From Oscillospiraceae bacterium (lineage in GTDB: Bacteria; Bacillota; Clostridia; UBA1381), in assembly GCA_022508725.1 (NCBI GenBank), contig JAFLUR010000173.1:1-5125 (forward strand): 5,125 nt of DNA. Reading direction: 5' to 3'. A model generated the notes under the pieces. The model was not told the DNA's origin, ran no database searches, and was given only the letters and a program-made list of their open reading frames with translations. Shown piece after piece: positions 5,025-5,125 of the stretch; positions within the stretch are counted from its first letter, which is position 1; the number at the start of each line of letters is the position of its first letter. The translations under genes and the position numbers were made by a program.

Positions 5025-5125
5025 ATGAAACAAAATCCGAGCGTATTTCAGATGGGCAATCCCCTTCCGGTACAGTTTAGTAAATTTTTTATAGGTCAGG
5101 CATACTTACAGCCGCTTACAGATAA
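5025..5125 (+). CDS. Probable cupin-domain protein, 5' end only
   Basis: The frame is open from ATG 5025 to the window end and gives 33 residues starting MKQNPSVFQMGNPLPVQFSK and continuing FFIGQAYLQPLTD. The N-terminal pattern 'VF..G.P.P..fs.fFiGqaYL.pL' matches the lead-in of small cupin proteins, often annotated as cupin or carboxymuconolactone-decarboxylase-associated, in which a Y/F-F-x-G-x-A/S-Y/W-L strand precedes the metal-binding barrel. The His residues that would confirm a cupin lie beyond the window. It is preceded by a strong ribosome binding site and lies 40 bases after the second aldo/keto reductase with no terminator between, so the two are probably co-transcribed. The gene is certain enough from context; the family call rests on a short stretch. 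Confidence 0.7.
   Translation, partial: MKQNPSVFQMGNPLPVQFSKFFIGQAYLQPLTD

Overview
The window looks like anaerobic, low-to-moderate GC Gram-positive chromosome, most likely Clostridia (Eubacteriales, perhaps a gut or rumen lineage). Evidence: strong purine-rich ribosome binding sites ahead of every gene, a secreted protein with copper-amine-oxidase-N-terminal-like repeats (a module typical of Firmicutes), an aldo/keto reductase carrying two [4Fe-4S] motifs, and Flavodoxin_4-type proteins. This is inference from gene content; there is no rRNA or marker gene to settle the taxon.

All supported genes lie on the + strand. In order: a possible 3' tail of an upstream gene (2-49); a cytoplasmic flavodoxin (63-578); a secreted fusion of a copper-amine-oxidase-like N-terminal domain to a flavodoxin domain (638-1741); an aldo/keto reductase with a C-terminal ferredoxin-like segment (1747-2865); a TMEM175-type six-helix membrane protein (2881-3441); a small NTF2-like/DUF4440 protein (3458-3826); a 168-base non-coding gap holding a long imperfect inverted repeat (3855-3953); a second, Fe-S-free aldo/keto reductase of the YQHR type (3995-4984); and the first 33 codons of a probable cupin protein (5025 to the window end).

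Spacing suggests one transcription unit from 638 (or from upstream of the window) to 3826: the gaps are 5, 15 and 16 bases, and a 59-base gap at 579-637 carries a promoter-like sequence. The hairpin-forming gap at 3827-3994 probably ends that unit or attenuates read-through into the second aldo/keto reductase and the cupin gene. The common theme is small-molecule redox chemistry: two flavodoxins as one- or two-electron FMN carriers, one Fe-S reductase that could exchange electrons with them, one NADPH-type reductase, and small fold-only proteins (NTF2-like, cupin) often found beside such reductases. No substrate can be named from the sequence. The least ordinary items are the exported flavodoxin fusion and the asymmetric inverted repeat; I did not find convincing evidence of a wholly new system.
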